In this document: piece by piece, positions 50,419-61,520 of the stretch
How the letters are laid out: each line of letters opens with the position of its first letter
Position numbering within the stretch: the stretch's first letter is position 1
DNA from: Streptomyces collinus Tu 365
GTDB taxonomy: Bacteria > Actinomycetota > Actinomycetes > Streptomycetales > Streptomycetaceae
Length of the DNA stretch: 64,000 nt
Direction of reading: 5' to 3'
Assembly (NCBI RefSeq): GCF_000444875.1
Contig: NC_021985.1
Span: 1,488,001 to 1,552,000, forward strand
Program-made: the position numbers and the translations under genes
Notes under the pieces: generated by a model
Database searches by the model: none
What the model saw: only the letters and a program-made list of their open reading frames with translations
Told to the model about the DNA's origin: nothing

Positions 50419-51123
50419 TCAGTCCTGGGTACTGCGGGCGCAGTAGCCGGCGGGCTCCGTCGTCGTGCTGACCAGTCCGCACTGGTACGCGATGACGACG
50501 AGCTGGGCCCGGTCGCGGGCGGCCAGCTTGGTCATGGCCCGGTTGACGTGCGTCTTCGCGGTCAGCGGGCTGACGAACAGGCGTTCGGCGATCTCTTCGT
50601 TCGACTGCCCGAGGGCGACCAGCCGGGTCACGTCCCGCTCGCGGGGGGTCAGGCACTCCAGCCGCTCGTGCACCACGGTCGTGCAGGGCTCCGGCTGGGC
50701 CAGGAAGCGTGTGATCAGCGCCCGGGTGGCCCCGGGCGACAGCAACGCCTCGCCGGCCGCGACCGTGCGGACGGCGTCGAGCAGCTCCTCGGGCCGCGCG
50801 CCCTTGCCGAGGAACCCGCTCGCGCCCGCGCGCAGCGCCTGGGCGACGTACTCGTCGTTCTCGAAGGTGGTCAGGATGAGCACCTTCACCGCCGCGAGAT
50901 CGTCGGTCTCGCTGATCAGACGCGTGGCGTCCAGACCGTCGAGCTCCGGCATCCGGATGTCCATGAGGACCACGTCGGGCCGCTCGGCCGCGGCCAGCTC
51001 CACGGCCTCCCTGCCGTTCGACGCCTCCCCCACCGTCTCCATGTCGTCGGCGGAGTCGAACAGCATCCTGAAGGTGCCGCGCAGCAGTGCCTGGTCGTCG
51101 GCCAGCAGTACCCGGATCGTCAC
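50419..51123 (-). CDS. NarL/LuxR-type response regulator
   Basis: 234 aa. Receiver domain with VLLADDQALLRG, phosphoacceptor Asp in VVLMDIRMPELDG, Thr in LILTTFEND, Lys in GFLGKGARPEEL; the LuxR HTH (LTPRERDVTRLVALGQSNEEIAERLFVS...) is C-terminal. GTG start overlaps the kinase stop by 4 nt. Target genes are unknown; proximity suggests the metal island. Confidence 0.92.
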   Translation of the reverse strand: MTIRVLLADDQALLRGTFRMLFDSADDMETVGEASNGREAVELAAAERPDVVLMDIRMPELDGLDATRLISETDDLAAVKVLILTTFENDEYVAQALRAGASGFLGKGARPEELLDAVRTVAAGEALLSPGATRALITRFLAQPEPCTTVVHERLECLTPRERDVTRLVALGQSNEEIAERLFVSPLTAKTHVNRAMTKLAARDRAQLVVIAYQCGLVSTTTEPAGYCARSTQD

Positions 51124-52349
51124 GCCCGTCTCTCCTCCAGCAGTCCGTCCGGCACCGGCTCGCCGGTCGCCGAGCCCGGTCGCAGCGGCAGTTCCGCGGT
51201 CACGGTGAAGCCGCCCTCGGGCCGCGCCCGCGCGGTGAGCCGGCCGCCCACGCTGGCCGCACGCTCACGCATGCCGATGAGCCCGTGGCCGGTCCCCGCG
51301 CGAGGCTCGTGCGGCCCGGCCCGCCCGTCGTCCTCGACCGTGATGGTCAGCCACTGCGGGCGGTAGTGCAGGAACAGGCGGGCGTGGTCGGCCGCCGCGT
51401 GCTTGCGCACGTTGGTCAGGGCCTCCTGCACGATGCGGTAGGCGGCCAGGTCCACCGCCGGTGCCAGGGGCTCCACGACGCCGTCGCGGGTCTGCCGTAC
51501 GGCGAGCCCCGCCCGCTCGAAGGAGGCCAGCAGGGCCGGCACCTCGGCCAGGCCGGGGATCGGGTCGCGCGGTGCCTCGGGATCGTCGGACTGCCGCAAC
51601 AGACCCACGGTGACGCGCAGTTCGTCGAGGGCGGAGCGGCTGGTCTCCTGGATGTCCGTCAGCGCGGCGAGTATCTGGCCGGGGCGCCGCTCCCCCAGGT
51701 GGACGGCGACACCGGCCTGCGCGTTGATCAGCGCGATGTGGTGGGCGACGACGTCGTGCAGTTCGCGCGCGATGCGCACCCGTTCGGCCGCCACCCGCTG
51801 CCGGGCCTCCTGCTCCCGGGTCCGCTCGGCGTGCTCGGCCCGTTCCTCCACGGCCGCCACGTAGGCGCGGCGCGAGCGCACCCCGTCCCCCACCGCCGCC
51901 GGCAGGGCGGTCCAGGCCAGCAGGGCGGCGTTGTCCGGCTCGAGCCAGGAGTCCGGCGCGTGCAGGACGTCCGCCCCGACCAGCAGGGCGGCCGAGGCCG
52001 CGGCCATGGTCCAGGCGGTCCGCCGGTCGGTGCGGGCCGCGACCGTGTAGACGGACACGATGATGGGGCTGGTCACCAGCGGGCTCTCGCGGAATCCGAG
52101 GAGCTGGAACCCGACCCCGCAGGCGACCGCCACCGCCGCCACGGTGAAGGGGTGCCTGCGGCGCCAGAGCAGGGCGAAGCAGCCGAGCGCGGCGAGCAGC
52201 AGGGCGGGCCAGCGCAGCGAGAAGCGGTGCTCGTGCGGGACTATGGACGCGGCCACGACCGACAGCACGAACAGTCCGGTCGCCCCCAGCGCGTTGCGCA
52301 TCCCGCTCGTCAGCCACCGTCCGTTCCCGCCACCGCCGATCGCCGCCAT
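51120..52349 (-). CDS. Sensor histidine kinase of the HisKA_3 (NarL-type) class
   Basis: 409 aa from an ATG at 52349. Four to five membrane helices (about 20-165), a coiled-coil with many Glu/Arg (AEERAEHAERTREQEARQRVAAERVRIA), then the phosphoacceptor RELHDVVAHHIALI, N-box-like EALTNVRKHA and ATPase G-box GTGHGLIGMRERAASVGG. It would phosphorylate the overlapping response regulator. No large extracytoplasmic sensor, so the stimulus may be in the membrane. Confidence 0.9.
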   Translation of the reverse strand: MAAIGGGGNGRWLTSGMRNALGATGLFVLSVVAASIVPHEHRFSLRWPALLLAALGCFALLWRRRHPFTVAAVAVACGVGFQLLGFRESPLVTSPIIVSVYTVAARTDRRTAWTMAAASAALLVGADVLHAPDSWLEPDNAALLAWTALPAAVGDGVRSRRAYVAAVEERAEHAERTREQEARQRVAAERVRIARELHDVVAHHIALINAQAGVAVHLGERRPGQILAALTDIQETSRSALDELRVTVGLLRQSDDPEAPRDPIPGLAEVPALLASFERAGLAVRQTRDGVVEPLAPAVDLAAYRIVQEALTNVRKHAAADHARLFLHYRPQWLTITVEDDGRAGPHEPRAGTGHGLIGMRERAASVGGRLTARARPEGGFTVTAELPLRPGSATGEPVPDGLLEERRA

Positions 52350-52698
52350 GGCACCACCGTAAGGACGCGGGCCGCCCCCTGCCGCGCGGCCGCCGCCTCC
52401 CTGGGCCCTTCGGGTGACGGGCCGTCGTCCCCGCTTCCACGGCCAGCGGCCACAGGGCCGCGACCGCCTCACCCCCGGGCGGGTCCGCCACGACCGCGTC
52501 ACGGCCGACGGTGACGCGTCGGGGGTCACCGCCTCCCTGGCCGAGTTCGAGCGGACGGCCTGTCAGGACGGGTAGCCGGAGGACGCCGGACGCGTTCCCC
52601 GCGCCCGCCCCTGCCCTTACACTGACACCCCTGCAGCAGCCGGTTGACGTGCGAGAACGCGGCGGTCGAGGCGACCCGCCAGAGTGAGGAGCGACTCC
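52350..52698. other. Intergenic region between the divergent kinase and PlsC genes
   Basis: 349 bp with no supported gene. A possible promoter for the acyltransferase (CCCTTACACTGACACC, near 52613-52628) is the only recognisable feature. Confidence 0.4.
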
Positions 52699-53427
52699 TT
52701 GTTCTACTACCTGCTCAAGTACGTCCTGCTGGGCCCCCTGCTGAGACTGGTCTTCCGCCCCCGGATCGAGGGGCTGGACAACGTGCCGGCGTCGGGGGCC
52801 GCGATCGTCGCCGGGAACCACCTGTCCTTCTCCGACCACTTCCTGATGCCGGCGATCCTCAAGCGGCGCATCACCTTCCTCGCCAAGGCGGAGTACTTCA
52901 CCGGGCCGGGCGTCAAAGGGCGCCTCACCGCGTTCTTCTTCCGCAGTGCGGGGCAGATCCCGGTGGACCGGTCCGGCAAGGAGGCGGGGCAGGCCGCGAT
53001 CCGCGAGGGGCTCGGCGTGCTCGCCAAGGACGAACTGCTGGGCATCTACCCGGAGGGGACCCGGTCCCACGACGGGCGGCTGTACAAGGGCAAGGTCGGG
53101 GTCGCCGTGATGGCGCTGAAGGCCCGGGTGCCGGTGGTGCCCTGCGCAATGATCGGCACCTTCGAGGCGCAGCCGCCCGGCAAGGTCATCCCGCACATCC
53201 ACCCCGTCGCCATCCGCTTCGGCACGCCGCTGGACTTCTCCCGCTACGACGGCATGGAGAACGAGAAGGCCGTCCTGCGGGCCGTCACGGACGAGATCAT
53301 GTACGCCATCCTCTCGCTGTCCGAGCAGGAGTACGTCGACCAGTACGCGGCCGTCGCCAAGGCCGAGCAGGCGGCGGAGAAGAAGGCGGAGAGGAGGAGG
53401 GAACGCGGGTTCCGCGGGCGCCGCTGA
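52699..53427 (+). CDS. 1-acyl-sn-glycerol-3-phosphate acyltransferase-like (PlsC)
   Basis: 242 aa from a TTG at 52699 preceded by GAGGAG at 8 nt. The TTG gives the expected start (M)FYYLLKYVLLGPLLRLVFRPRIEG. HX4D motif in GNHLSFSDHF, EGTRS in YPEGTRSHDG. It acylates lysophosphatidic acid at the membrane. A charged Lys/Glu tail follows the domain (about 215-242). Earlier starts such as 52684 add only five residues. Confidence 0.88.
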   Translation: MFYYLLKYVLLGPLLRLVFRPRIEGLDNVPASGAAIVAGNHLSFSDHFLMPAILKRRITFLAKAEYFTGPGVKGRLTAFFFRSAGQIPVDRSGKEAGQAAIREGLGVLAKDELLGIYPEGTRSHDGRLYKGKVGVAVMALKARVPVVPCAMIGTFEAQPPGKVIPHIHPVAIRFGTPLDFSRYDGMENEKAVLRAVTDEIMYAILSLSEQEYVDQYAAVAKAEQAAEKKAERRRERGFRGRR

Positions 53428-53501
53428 GCTGAGCCCGGCCCGGACTCTGCCGTCGGCAGAAGATCTCCGGCTCGGGCGCCGGGCCTGCCTAGGGTCGCCT
53501 C

Positions 53502-54530
53502 ATGAGACGTGCTGTGGTGATCGGGGCGAGCGGGCAGATCGGCCGTCCGGTGGTGGACGCGCTGGTACGGGACGGCTGGGAGGTGACGGCCGCGTCGCGG
53601 GGCGGCGGCCGGGACGCGTCGTGGGACGCGGGGGTGCGCGCGGTCCGACTGGACCGCTCGGACGACGCGGCGCTCGCGGCCGTGGTGGGCGACGGCTGCG
53701 ACCTGGTGGTCGACGTGGTCGCGTACGACGCCGGCCACGCCCGCCAGCTCACCGCCCTGACGGGCCGGATCGGCTCGGCGGTGGTGCTCTCCAGCGTGAG
53801 CGTCTACGAGGACGGCGAGGGGCGGGGCTTCGACACCCAGGACGAGCCGGACGGCTTTCCCGTCTACCCGGTCCCGGTGACGGAGAGTCAGCCGACCGTG
53901 GCGCTGGGCGAGGCGACCTACAGCGCCCGCAAGGCCGCCCTGGAGCGCGAACTCCTCGCGGCGGGTGACGCGTTGCCGGCGACCCTGCTGCGGGCGGGGG
54001 CCGTGCACGGGCCGTACAGCCCGCTGCCGCGCGAACTGTACTTCGTGAAGCGGAACCTCGACGGGCGGGACGAGCGGGTGCTCGCCCATCGCGGGGAGAG
54101 CCGGTTCCATCCGTCGAGCGCGCTGAACATCGCCGAACTGGTCCGGCTGGCCGCGGCCCGGCCCGGGTCCCGGGTGCTCAACGCCGTCGACCCGGAGGCG
54201 CCGTCGGCGGCCGGCATCGGTGCGGCCGTCGACGCCGTCATGGGCGCGCGGACGCGGACCACGCTCGTGGACGGGCCGCCGCCGGGCGGGACCGTGGGCG
54301 CGAGCCCGTGGTCGGTGCCACATCCGCTCGTCTGCGACATGTCCGCCGCCGAGCGGGAGCTGGGCTACCGGCCCGTGGTGACGTACGAGGAGAGCCTGCC
54401 GGCGACCGTCGAGTGGCTGACCGGCGTGGTGCGCGGCCGGGACTGGCGGGAGTGCTTCCCGCTGATGGCCCGGGCCTATCCGGACGCCTTCGACTACGCG
54501 GCCGAGGACGCCTGGCGGGCGGGCGCGTGA
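53502..54530 (+). CDS. NAD(P)-dependent SDR (atypical epimerase/reductase)
   Basis: 342 aa. Rossmann loop VIGASGQIGRPVV at the N-terminus; the catalytic region is YSARKAAL (Tyr-x3-Lys). Similar to plant/bacterial isoflavone-reductase or GDP-mannose 4,6-dehydratase-like atypical SDRs in streptomycetes. Substrate unknown. A hairpin terminator follows 3 bp after the stop. Confidence 0.78.
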   Translation: MRRAVVIGASGQIGRPVVDALVRDGWEVTAASRGGGRDASWDAGVRAVRLDRSDDAALAAVVGDGCDLVVDVVAYDAGHARQLTALTGRIGSAVVLSSVSVYEDGEGRGFDTQDEPDGFPVYPVPVTESQPTVALGEATYSARKAALERELLAAGDALPATLLRAGAVHGPYSPLPRELYFVKRNLDGRDERVLAHRGESRFHPSSALNIAELVRLAAARPGSRVLNAVDPEAPSAAGIGAAVDAVMGARTRTTLVDGPPPGGTVGASPWSVPHPLVCDMSAAERELGYRPVVTYEESLPATVEWLTGVVRGRDWRECFPLMARAYPDAFDYAAEDAWRAGA

Positions 54531-54533
54531 CGA

Positions 54534-54562
54534 AGGGGCGGCCGGAGAGCCCGGCCGCCCCT
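54534..54562. terminator. Bidirectional hairpin terminator
   Basis: 12-bp stem AGGGGCGGCCGG / CCGGCCGCCCCT with a 5-nt loop between the convergent SDR and aminopeptidase genes. Confidence 0.8.
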
Positions 54563-54581
54563 CGTCGCCGTACCCGAACGG

Positions 54582-56177
54582 TTACGGCTTGGGCGTGGCG
54601 TGCGGCGCGCAGGTCACGTCGGAGGTGTCCAGCTTGCCGCCGACCAGGTAGGCGTCCACCCGGTCGTTGATGCACGGGTTGACCAGACCGGTCACACCGT
54701 GGGAGCCCGCGTCCTTCTCGGTGATCAGGCGGGAGCCCTTGAAGCGCTGGTGCAGTTCGACGGCGCCCTGGTACGGGGTGGCCGCGTCACGCGTGGACTG
54801 CACGATCAGCACCGGCGGAAGGCCGTGGTGCGTCTTGACGTCCAGCGGGTTCTGCTGCTTCGCCGGCCAGGTGGCACAAGGCAGGTTCATCCAGGCGTTG
54901 GCCCAGGTCATGAACGGGTAGTCCTTGTTGAGCCGGGTGTTGTCCCGGTCCCACTTCTGCCAGCTGGTGGGCCACTTGGCGTCGGCGCACTCGACCGCGG
55001 TGTAGACGGCGTTGCTGTTCTCCGACGCGGCGTTGCCCGCGGTGTCCGACGGGTCCGGGGCGGCGGCGTCGACGAGCGCCTGGGTGTCTCCGGCGACGTA
55101 CTTGCTGAAGACACTGGCGACCGGCACCCACGAGGAGTCGTAGTACGGCGCGCTCTGGAAGAACGAGATCAGCTCGGCCGGGCCGACGACCCCGCCGAGG
55201 GGGCTCTTCTTGGCGGTGGCGCGCAGCTCCAGCCACTTGGCCTGGACCGCGGCGCGGGTGGTGCCGAGGTGGAACGCGGCGTCGTTCGCGGCGACCCAGT
55301 CCTCCCAGTCCTTCCAGCGGCCCTCGAACGCGATGTCCTGGCCCAGGTTGGCCTGGTACCAGATGTTCTCGCGCGCGGGGTTGACCACGCTGTCCACGAC
55401 CATGCGGCGCAGGTGGCCCGGGAAGAGCGTGCCGTACACGGCGCCGAGGTAGGTGCCGTAGGAGACGCCGAGGTAGTTGAGCTTCTTCTCCCCCAGCGCG
55501 GCCCGGATGACGTCGAGGTCGCGGGCGGTGTTGGGCGTCGTCATGTGCGGCAGCATCGCGCCGCTGCGCTCGCCGCAGCCCTCGGCGTACTCGCGGGCCA
55601 GCTTGCGCTGCGCCTTCTTGTCCGCCTCGCTGTCCGGCACCGGGTCGGCCTTGGGTGCCTTGACGAACTCCTGCGGATCGATGCAGGAGATGGGCGCCGA
55701 GTGGCCGACACCGCGCGGGTCGAAGCCCACGAAGTCGTAGGCCTTCGCCACGTTCGCCCAGACGGGGTTCTTGGTGGTGACCCGGCGCGGGAAGCGCATA
55801 CCGGAGCCGCCGGGGCCGCCCGGGTTGTAGACGAGGGCGCCCTGGCGCTCCTTCGCCGTCCCGGTGTTGCCGATGTGGTCCACGGCGAGCTTGATCTGCT
55901 TGCCGTACGGGTGTGCGTAGTCGATCGGGACGCTCACCCAGCCGCACTGGATGGGCTTCTCGAACCCCCAGTCGGCGGGGCAGTCCTGCCAGTCGATCCC
56001 GGCCTTGGCGGCGCGGGCGGCGGCGATCTCGGCACCCCGGGCCTCGCGGTCACGGCCGTGGCGGCTGTCCGCGCTGGCCGCGGGAGCCGACACCGCACCG
56101 GCGATCAGGGTCGCGGTGACGAGCGCTCCGGCAGAACCGAGCGCCAGCAGACGGCTCTTGGGTCTGTTGTCCCTCAA
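54582..56177 (-). CDS. Secreted alpha/beta-hydrolase tripeptidyl aminopeptidase (S33 family)
   Basis: 531 aa. Sec signal (ALGSAGALVTATLIAGAVSAPAASA, about 11-36). Oxyanion loop YNPGGPGGSGM, nucleophile GVSYGTYLG, Asp in QSTRDAATPY, His in AGSHGVTG. Matches streptomycete Tap/Slp proteases that remove N-terminal tripeptides from exported proteins. Co-oriented with the urease genes downstream but separated from ureD by 114 bp, and not an evident part of that operon. Confidence 0.9.
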   Translation of the reverse strand: MRDNRPKSRLLALGSAGALVTATLIAGAVSAPAASADSRHGRDREARGAEIAAARAAKAGIDWQDCPADWGFEKPIQCGWVSVPIDYAHPYGKQIKLAVDHIGNTGTAKERQGALVYNPGGPGGSGMRFPRRVTTKNPVWANVAKAYDFVGFDPRGVGHSAPISCIDPQEFVKAPKADPVPDSEADKKAQRKLAREYAEGCGERSGAMLPHMTTPNTARDLDVIRAALGEKKLNYLGVSYGTYLGAVYGTLFPGHLRRMVVDSVVNPARENIWYQANLGQDIAFEGRWKDWEDWVAANDAAFHLGTTRAAVQAKWLELRATAKKSPLGGVVGPAELISFFQSAPYYDSSWVPVASVFSKYVAGDTQALVDAAAPDPSDTAGNAASENSNAVYTAVECADAKWPTSWQKWDRDNTRLNKDYPFMTWANAWMNLPCATWPAKQQNPLDVKTHHGLPPVLIVQSTRDAATPYQGAVELHQRFKGSRLITEKDAGSHGVTGLVNPCINDRVDAYLVGGKLDTSDVTCAPHATPKP

Positions 56178-56291
56178 GTGGGCCCCTCCCCCTACTACTT
56201 CGCTTCTGATGTCCGCCGGGGATCCTTCCGGCTGTGAGGTGCCTGAGAACAGGGGTCGTCGACCATCTTTACCAATCCGATAAACGGATGA

Positions 56292-57067
56292 TCACGTCCG
56301 ATGGGGCTCATTACCCCGATCGAGGGAGGTCAGCGCCCGTTCGAGCAGCCGGCGCAGTGTCAGCGCGTCGGGGGCGAGGGCGCTGACGAGCACGGCCGGC
56401 CCGGGCAGCGGCACCAGGGCGGCGCACTCCCCCAGCATCCTCGCGGCGACCGGCCGGCCGGCGAACTCCGGCCGTACGACGACGAGCTGCCCCACCGAGC
56501 GGTGGCCGGCGAGCACCGCGGGACCGTCCCAGCCGCCCGGTGCGCCGGGCCCGCAGGCCAGCTCCTGGTCCAGCACGGTCCGGCCCGCCACCCGCAGCGT
56601 GAGCCGGCTGGTGAGCCGTCCCGGTTGCTCCCCGGCCCGGCCCAGCACCTGCTCCTCGCGCAGCACCAGCCGTCCCCCGGAGCCGACCTCGGCCCGGGTG
56701 GTGACGCGCAGGTCGCTGTTCCCGGCCGAGATCAACTGCTCAGGCGTCCACCGCAGTTCCGCGCCGTCGGCGACGTCCAGCCGTACGTCGTAACGTGCCT
56801 CTGCCTTGGCCTGGCCGGGCAGCGCGAGAGTGGCGGCGGCCGATCCGACGCACAGCCGCGCGCCCTGCTCCACCCGGGCCTCCAGCGTGAACCGGTCACC
56901 GCCGAGCGGGCCGCTCATCGCCCCGACGACCATCACCCGGGCCTCGTCGCCGGTGCCCCGGGTGCGGCGCAGGGCCAGCGGGCCGTCGCCGTCCAGCACG
57001 GGCAGCGCCGTACCGCCGCGTCCGTCGGCGCGGGCGACGATCCGCGCGTGTGCCGTGACCCCGGCCG

Positions 57068-57071
<4 letters not shown>
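56292..57071 (-). CDS. ureD: Urease accessory protein UreD
   Basis: 259 aa, beta-rich. Characteristic [21 protein letters not shown] and a [13 protein letters not shown] stretch typical of UreD/UreH. It forms the UreDFG complex that inserts nickel into the urease apoprotein. ATG at 57071 overlaps the ureG stop by 4 nt. Last gene of the operon. Confidence 0.9.
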
Positions 57072-57745
<674 letters not shown>

Positions 57746-57924
57746 GGGGGCTCCGATCGTGGGTGGGGGCGGGCAGAGGGGGCGTGGGGGCGCCGGGTGG
57801 AGTCGGGGCGGAGGCAACGGGACGGTTCACCGCAGGTGCCCGGCTGCCGGACCGGCCGTCGACCTGCTGCCGGAGGGCGGACGGGACCCTGCTGCCGTAC
57901 CGCCCCGCCCCACCCGGCGTCCGG

Positions 57925-58599
57925 CTAGGAGGCGAACAGGCGCACGGGCCAGGACGCGTGCCATTCGGCGCCGATCTCCGTCAGGGGTCCGGAGGCGGCC
58001 GGCAGCGCGTCGGTGCCCTCGTCGAGGGTCCGGCGGGCCGCCTCGACCGCCGCGTCCACGACCTGGTCCAGCTCGGGTGCCAGCCGGGCCAGCACCCCGG
58101 TCGCGTCGAACGGGTCGAGGCTCAGCAACCGGACCGTGGCCGTCGCGGGCCCGCTCACGCTCTCGTACGCCGCGCAGTACGCCGCGTCGTCCGGCCCGAG
58201 CCCGGCCGCCCGGGCGGTGAGCCCGAGCACCACCGGCTGGTGCGCCCCCTTCGGGAACCGCGCCGCCAGGGCATCGAGTTCCGCGGACGGCCAGCAGGAG
58301 CGCGCGGCCCGCGTCAGCTGCCGCCCGAGCCTGCGCGCGGCGGACCGCAGCGCGGGCGAGGGGGTGCGGGCGTCCGCCGCCGCGTCCAGGTCGGCCGGGT
58401 CGGCGCCGAGGACGGCGGCGGCCGCCAGCGCGGCCGCGACGAGTCCCGCGGTGTGCAGCCGGCCCCGGCAGTAGTCCTCCAGGTCCGCGGCGCGGGTGAT
58501 CCGGCCGGCCCGTACGGCGGCCTCCGCCCCGCCGGAGTGCGCGTGCCCTCCGGCGGGGAAGCGGCCGTCGGCCAGGACGAGCAGTGCTGCCCTGCTCAT
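57925..58599 (-). CDS. ureF: Urease accessory protein UreF
   Basis: 224 aa, all-alpha. It starts LLVLADGRFPAGGHAHSGGAEAA, the UreF signature, and has FPKGAHQPVVLGLTARAAGL in the middle. Gatekeeper for the UreG-UreD assembly. Its ATG shares a base with the ureC stop (TGATG). Confidence 0.88.
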   Translation of the reverse strand: MSRAALLVLADGRFPAGGHAHSGGAEAAVRAGRITRAADLEDYCRGRLHTAGLVAAALAAAAVLGADPADLDAAADARTPSPALRSAARRLGRQLTRAARSCWPSAELDALAARFPKGAHQPVVLGLTARAAGLGPDDAAYCAAYESVSGPATATVRLLSLDPFDATGVLARLAPELDQVVDAAVEAARRTLDEGTDALPAASGPLTEIGAEWHASWPVRLFAS

Positions 58600-60320
58600 C
58601 AGAAGAGGAAGTAGCGCTGGGCCATGGGCAGTTCGGTGGCCGGCTCCGCCTCGACCAGTTCGCCGTCGATGTGCACGGCGAAGCTGTCGGGGTCGATCCG
58701 CACCTGCGGGAGCGCGTCGTTCTCCCGCATGTCCGCCTTGGTCACGGCGCGGGTCGACTCGATCGCGGCGAACCGCTTGCCCAGCCGCAGCCGCTCCGGC
58801 AGCCCGTCCTCGATGGCGAGGGGGGCCACGAAGTTGACCGAGTTGGCGGCCGGGGCCCGGCCGATCGCGCCGTACATCGGCCGGGGCAGGACGGGCTGCG
58901 GGGTGGGGATGGAGGCGTTGGCGTCGCCCATCTGCGCGTACGCGATCTGGCCGCCCTTGATCACCAGGAGCGGTTTGACCCCGAAGAACGCGGGCTCCCA
59001 CAGCACCAGGTCGGCGAGCTTGCCGGTCTCGACGGAGCCGATCTCGTGGGCGAGGCCCTGGGCGAGCGCCGGGTTGATCGTGTACTTGGCGACGTAGCGC
59101 CGCACCCGGTGGTTGTCCGCGCGCCCGTCACCGGGCAGCGCGCCCCGGCGCCGCTTCATGACGTGCGCGGTCTGCCAGGTGCGCAGGACGACCTCGCCGA
59201 CGCGGCCCATGGCCTGGGAGTCGGACGAGATGATGGAGATGGCGCCCAGGTCGTGCAGGATGTCCTCGGCGCCGATCGTGGACGGCCTGATCCGCGACTC
59301 GGCGAACGCCAGGTCCTCGGGGACGGCGGGGTTGAGGTGGTGGCACACCATCAGCATGTCGAGGTGTTCCTCGGCGGTGTTGACGGTGAACGGCCGGGTC
59401 GGGTTGGTGGAGCTGGGCAGCACGTTGGGCCGGGAGACCACGGTCATGATGTCCGGCGCGTGCCCGCCGCCCGCGCCCTCGGTGTGGTACGAGTGGATGC
59501 CCCGCCCGGCGATGGCGGCGAGCGTGTCGCCGACGAAGCCCGCCTCGTTGAGCGTGTCCGTGTGGATGGCGACCTGGATGCCGGTCCGGTCGGCCACCGT
59601 GAGCGCGGCGTCGATGACGGCCGGCGTGGACCCCCAGTCCTCGTGCAGCTTCAGCCCGAGGGCGCCGCCGCGGATCTGGGAGAGCATCGCCTCGTGCGAG
59701 ACGGTGTTGCCCTTGCCGAGGAAGCCGACGTTGACGGGGTAAGCCTCCATCGCCTCCAGCATCCGTGCCAGGTGCCAGGGGCCGGGTGTCACGGTGGTCG
59801 CCTTGGAGCCCTCGGCGGGCCCGGTGCCGCCGCCGACCAGGGTGGTGATGCCGGAGGCCAGCGCCTCGTCGGCGACCTGGGGGCAGATGAAGTGGACGTG
59901 CGCGTCGATGGCACCGGCGGTGAGGATGCGTCCGTTGCCCGCGATGATCTCGGTCTCGGGGCCGATGACCAGGTCGGGGTGGACGCCGTCCATGGTGTCG
60001 GGGTTGCCGGCCTTGCCGATGCCGGTGATCCGGCCGTCGCGGATGCCCACGTCGGCCTTGACGACGCCCCAGTGGTCGACGACGACCACTCCGGTGACGA
60101 CGGTGTCGGGGGTGCCCTCGGCGCGGGTGGCGCGGGACTGGCCCATGGACTCGCGGACGACCTTGCCGCCGCCGAAGACCGCCTCGTCGCCGGCGCGTCC
60201 GGGACCGCCGGCGAGGTCCTCCTCGATCTCGATCAGCAGGTCGGTGTCGGCGAGCCGGATGCGGTCGCCCGTGGTGGGGCCGAACAGGTCGGCGTAGGCC
60301 GCGCGGGAGATCTCATGCAT
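58599..60320 (-). CDS. ureC: Urease alpha subunit
   Basis: 573 aa, normal length. Nickel centre residues present: [12 protein letters not shown], carbamylated Lys in [30 protein letters not shown]; the flap MVCHHLNP has the mobile Cys and His. ATG at 60320 overlaps the ureB 3' end by 8 nt. It hydrolyses urea to ammonia and carbamate in the cytoplasm. Confidence 0.97.
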   Translation of the reverse strand: MHEISRAAYADLFGPTTGDRIRLADTDLLIEIEEDLAGGPGRAGDEAVFGGGKVVRESMGQSRATRAEGTPDTVVTGVVVVDHWGVVKADVGIRDGRITGIGKAGNPDTMDGVHPDLVIGPETEIIAGNGRILTAGAIDAHVHFICPQVADEALASGITTLVGGGTGPAEGSKATTVTPGPWHLARMLEAMEAYPVNVGFLGKGNTVSHEAMLSQIRGGALGLKLHEDWGSTPAVIDAALTVADRTGIQVAIHTDTLNEAGFVGDTLAAIAGRGIHSYHTEGAGGGHAPDIMTVVSRPNVLPSSTNPTRPFTVNTAEEHLDMLMVCHHLNPAVPEDLAFAESRIRPSTIGAEDILHDLGAISIISSDSQAMGRVGEVVLRTWQTAHVMKRRRGALPGDGRADNHRVRRYVAKYTINPALAQGLAHEIGSVETGKLADLVLWEPAFFGVKPLLVIKGGQIAYAQMGDANASIPTPQPVLPRPMYGAIGRAPAANSVNFVAPLAIEDGLPERLRLGKRFAAIESTRAVTKADMRENDALPQVRIDPDSFAVHIDGELVEAEPATELPMAQRYFLF

Positions 60321-60624
60321 CGAGGGCACCTCCGACCCGGCCGCGCAGTCCGGGCACGATCCGGGCACCGGCGAGGGGGACCAGTTCCACCTCGACGGGG
60401 ATGCCGGGCTCGAAGCGCACGGCGGTGCCGGCGGCCACGTTCAGCCGCTTGCCGTGCGCGGCGTCCCGGTCGAACTCCAGGCCGGGGTTGGCCTCGGCGA
60501 AGTGGTAGTGGGAACCGACCTGGACGGGCCGGTCGGCGGCGTTGAGCACGGTCAGGCGGGTGACCTCGCGGCCCGCGTTGCAGACGACGGGGCCGTCGGC
60601 GAAGAGGACTTCTCCGGGAATCAT
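60313..60624 (-). CDS. ureB: Urease beta subunit
   Basis: 103 aa. [27 protein letters not shown] is the diagnostic UreB core, ending [21 protein letters not shown] at 60624, 10 bp after the ureA stop. Confidence 0.95.
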   Translation of the reverse strand: MIPGEVLFADGPVVCNAGREVTRLTVLNAADRPVQVGSHYHFAEANPGLEFDRDAAHGKRLNVAAGTAVRFEPGIPVEVELVPLAGARIVPGLRGRVGGALDA

Positions 60625-60634
60625 CGCGGCCCCC

Positions 60635-60937
<303 letters not shown>

Positions 60938-61095
60938 GTCCCACCTCACCGTTCTTGCTCCGGACCGTGCGGGGTCCGGTTGCCGCAGCCATCGCGACGG
61001 GGACAGGTGTAACACACAGACATACGTGCCTGATCGGAATCAAACACGGGCAGAAAAACCCCTGATGGCGTGGAGCGGCAGGCTAGTTCGCCGGA

Positions 61096-61112
61096 GTTTC
61101 AGCGACGTTAAC
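61096..61112 (-). promoter_or_regulatory. GlnR-like half-box upstream of ureA
   Basis: On the minus strand GTTAAC-GTCGCT-GAAAC matches the GTnAC-n6-GAAAC arrangement of a GlnR half-site with one mismatch. It lies 160 bp upstream of the ureA GTG. Urease genes are known nitrogen-regulated GlnR targets in streptomycetes. The second half-site is not obvious. The rest of the 241-bp gap has no gene. Confidence 0.4.
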
Positions 61113-61178
61113 CAGACCTTGATCAACACATGACCGCACGATGGCCGCCCCCATACCCCGCTCCGACGGGCGTTCCCG

Positions 61179-61457
61179 CTAGGAGACGCCGGGCCCCCGG
61201 TGCTCGGCCGCGATCCCGAAGCGCTGCCGCTCCCGGGCCGCGGGCGCGACCTCACGGACCCCGGACACCGAACTGGCCACCTGCTCCCCCGCCGGCTCGT
61301 CGAGCGCGTCGAGCCGCTCCAGGTCGGCCGCGGACACCAGCGCGACCAGCGGCTTGCCGTGCCGGGTCACGACGACGCGCTCACCGCCGTACACCACCCG
61401 ATTGATCAGCTCGGCGAGCTCAGCCCTGGCTTGCGTCACCGGAATCTCGTAGGCCAT
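61179..61457 (-). CDS. Phd/YefM-family antitoxin without adjacent toxin
   Basis: 92 aa. The Phd-type N-terminal DNA-binding domain is evident: IPVTQARAELAELINRVVYGGERVVVTRHGKPLVALVSAADLERL. The C-terminus is a Glu/Arg-rich tail. Upstream on the same strand is a GNAT acetyltransferase gene after 63 bp; downstream is a promoter gap. No RelE, YoeB, Doc or PIN toxin is encoded beside it. Confidence 0.85.
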   Translation of the reverse strand: MAYEIPVTQARAELAELINRVVYGGERVVVTRHGKPLVALVSAADLERLDALDEPAGEQVASSVSGVREVAPAARERQRFGIAAEHRGPGVS

Positions 61458-61520
61458 ACCCCTAGCTTACGGGCCACCCGCACGTTCCGTGAGAGCCCAC
61501 CGAAGAAGAGAAAACGCAGG

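Noticed and set aside
57746..57924. Missing gene between ureF and ureG
   Set aside because: The 179-bp gap carries only Pro/Gly-rich low-complexity frames with no ribosome binding site; the ureABCFGD set is otherwise complete.
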